Assembly (NCBI GenBank): GCA_030634675.1
Contig: DAOWAH010000098.1
Location: 1-6,459 of the forward strand
Reading direction: 5' to 3'
DNA length: 6,459 bases
From: Fidelibacterota bacterium
Lineage (GTDB): Bacteria; Marinisomatota; Marinisomatia; Marinisomatales; TCS56
Shown: piece by piece, positions 5,450-6,459 of the stretch
How positions within the stretch are numbered: the stretch's first letter is position 1
How the letters are laid out: every line of letters begins with the position of its first letter
Notes under the pieces: model-generated
Database searches by the model: none
What the model saw: only the letters and a program-made list of their open reading frames with translations
What the model was told of the DNA's origin: nothing
Position numbers and translations under genes: made by a program

Positions 5450-6403
5450 TTACGGATATACGCGCTCTCCGTAGCGCGAAATGATCAATTGTACCCGCTC
5501 CAATGGTATTGATAGATCATCCGATTCACCGGCCTGACGGAAACGTACCACTCTTCCGGTCAGTTCGATAAAATGCACCTCCATTACCGTCCCTGTTTTC
5601 AGCACCAGACGATCCCATTCCGTTTTTGGTATCAAGGCTGGAAAGGGCAAGTGGGTTTTCTTGGCAGTGATTTCGTCTAAGATTAATTCAACTTCATCCA
5701 GGATATTGCCGGTACGGGGCGGTGGCACTTTGTATAATTGATCGGCCGGTGCCTGTTCCACGGTAACATGACTGACCAACTCATTATTCTGATTGTATTC
5801 CCGCAGATGCAAGACCTTCGATCGTCCCATCCATTCATAGGCATATTTACGGACAATTTTAAAATCAGGCAATGAAATCCAGGATTCCACGATCAACCTA
5901 TCCCGGTCATCATAACGAAAGCTAATTCGGCCATAATCAAATCTATTGACTGTGCGGAAAGTAACTGTTTCTATCCTTCCATTTGGCGCAAAAGTAAAAG
6001 TGCTGTTCTGGCCCTGGAATGTCAGATGCTGAGCCTGTGAGACAGCATATTCCCGGAAGGCTTTGCTCCAGGGTTCCGTTTCACTATACCAGACAACTTT
6101 TACCACCGACTTCGCGCTGTCAAGCCAGGCGCGCCGGATCAGACGTTCATAATTATCATAAGAATGGATCTCATAGCCTTGCACGATTCCCAAACGACTG
6201 TATTTCGAAATCAGTAGCGGCTGATGATCCTCATCGTAGGCCACTTCCAGATGAGCAACGCCGATCCGGGCGGGGATTCTCAGGGTGTTATCAGCGATAA
6301 AATCCAGGTCGGTCCGGAAATACTTGAAATAGGCAATCTGATCCTGGGCCGGCAGCATAACCAATCCGACAAAAACACAGAAAATTAACAGCTTGAATTT
6401 CAA
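5450..6403 (-). CDS. secreted protein of unknown function with YD-like units, 317 aa
   Basis: I do not recognise this family. The N-terminus is a clear Sec signal peptide (MKFKLLIFCVFVGLVMLPA, cleavage likely after Ala19, then QDQ). Cys9 sits inside the hydrophobic core and is not a lipobox. The mature region 50-220 looks all-beta and holds loosely repeated units of the form Y-D/N-x4-L: SYDNYERLIRRAWLD (81-95), RYDDRDRLIVESWIS (163-177) and EYNQNNELVSHVTV (202-215), recalling short YD/RHS-type repeats. A Pro-rich link (KVPPPR, 225-230) and a short helix (234-247) lead to a C-terminal segment (263-317) starting EWDRLVLKTGTVMEVHF that looks like a small beta-barrel. The start is TTG 6403: an in-frame stop lies upstream and GGAG is at a suitable distance. 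It overlaps the preceding gene's stop as TTGA. Location is periplasm or cell surface by inference. Confidence 0.8.
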   Translation of the reverse strand: MKFKLLIFCVFVGLVMLPAQDQIAYFKYFRTDLDFIADNTLRIPARIGVAHLEVAYDEDHQPLLISKYSRLGIVQGYEIHSYDNYERLIRRAWLDSAKSVVKVVWYSETEPWSKAFREYAVSQAQHLTFQGQNSTFTFAPNGRIETVTFRTVNRFDYGRISFRYDDRDRLIVESWISLPDFKIVRKYAYEWMGRSKVLHLREYNQNNELVSHVTVEQAPADQLYKVPPPRTGNILDEVELILDEITAKKTHLPFPALIPKTEWDRLVLKTGTVMEVHFIELTGRVVRFRQAGESDDLSIPLERVQLIISRYGERVYP

Positions 6404-6459
6404 GGCATGAATCTCCAGGCTACCGGGAGATGGTCACTGATTTTACCGGAATAGACATT
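6400..6459 (-). CDS. C-terminal end of an endonuclease/exonuclease/phosphatase (EEP) family protein
   Basis: Only the last 19 codons are in the window: NVYSGKISDHLPVAWRFMP, ending at TGA 6402-6400. SDHLPV near a C-terminus is the signature of the EEP (DNase I-like) superfamily, where the Asp and His are catalytic, and the few residues that follow fit the usual last strand. Members hydrolyse phosphodiester or phosphomonoester bonds in nucleic acids, phosphoinositides or sphingomyelin, so substrate cannot be told. The stop overlaps the TTG start of the 317-aa gene, so the two are very likely co-transcribed and coupled. The frame is short, so the call rests on one motif plus context. Confidence 0.68.
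   Translation of the reverse strand, partial: NVYSGKISDHLPVAWRFMP
6411..6431 (-). other. hairpin covering the Shine-Dalgarno of the 317-aa gene
   Basis: ATCTCC (6411-6416) pairs with GGAGAT (6426-6431). After one mismatch, GG (6418-6419) pairs with CC (6423-6424), giving eight pairs around a three-base loop. In the minus-strand RNA the paired GGAG is the ribosome site 10 nt before the TTG start. Ribosomes finishing the upstream EEP gene would open it, which would make translation of the 317-aa protein depend on the upstream gene. Confidence 0.4.

Noticed and set aside
6019..6300. 93-aa plus-strand frame antisense to the 317-aa gene
   Set aside because: Arg/Pro/Ser-rich shadow translation with no start signal.

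Overview
The window looks like chromosomal DNA from a Gram-negative bacterium with moderate GC (mid-40s % by eye). It carries exported proteins with Sec signal peptides, a predicted outer-membrane beta-barrel ending in Phe, and a short, HEAT-less QueG of the type common in the Bacteroidota/FCB group. The overall flavour (RMD-like TPR protein, YjbH-like barrel, short QueG) suggests an FCB-group lineage such as Marinimicrobia or Calditrichota. That placement is inference, since no rRNA or other marker is present. I see no mobile element, CRISPR array, tRNA or rRNA.

Left part (1-2001): the window opens inside thiI (minus strand, C-terminal end cut off), a tRNA 4-thiouridine synthase that was easy to miss because it runs off the edge. 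A 224-bp AT-rich spacer separates it from a plus-strand pair. The first member is an unrecognised 43-codon ORF (1076-1207) with a near-perfect Shine-Dalgarno. The second is a membrane-anchored alpha/beta hydrolase of the YfhR/BEM46 type, whose TTG start overlaps the small ORF's stop (TTGA).

Middle part (2015-3659, minus strand): queG (epoxyqueuosine reductase, last step of queuosine synthesis) converges on the hydrolase gene with only 13 bp between stops. Upstream of it lies a Nudix ADP-ribose pyrophosphatase gene. A strong intrinsic terminator (3729-3766) isolates these housekeeping genes from the next unit.

Right part (3788-6459, minus strand): an apparent transcription unit of envelope/exported proteins. 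In transcription order it holds the last 19 codons of an endonuclease/exonuclease/phosphatase-family gene (motif SDHLPV), an unrecognised 317-aa secreted protein overlapping it by TTGA, a 266-aa outer-membrane barrel, and a 247-aa periplasmic TPR protein resembling the eukaryotic RMDN/FAM82 family. The unit ends at the terminator. The barrel and TPR genes are tightly packed (12 nt). The unit is the least understood part of the window; any joint function (an envelope-associated module) is inference from order and predicted location.
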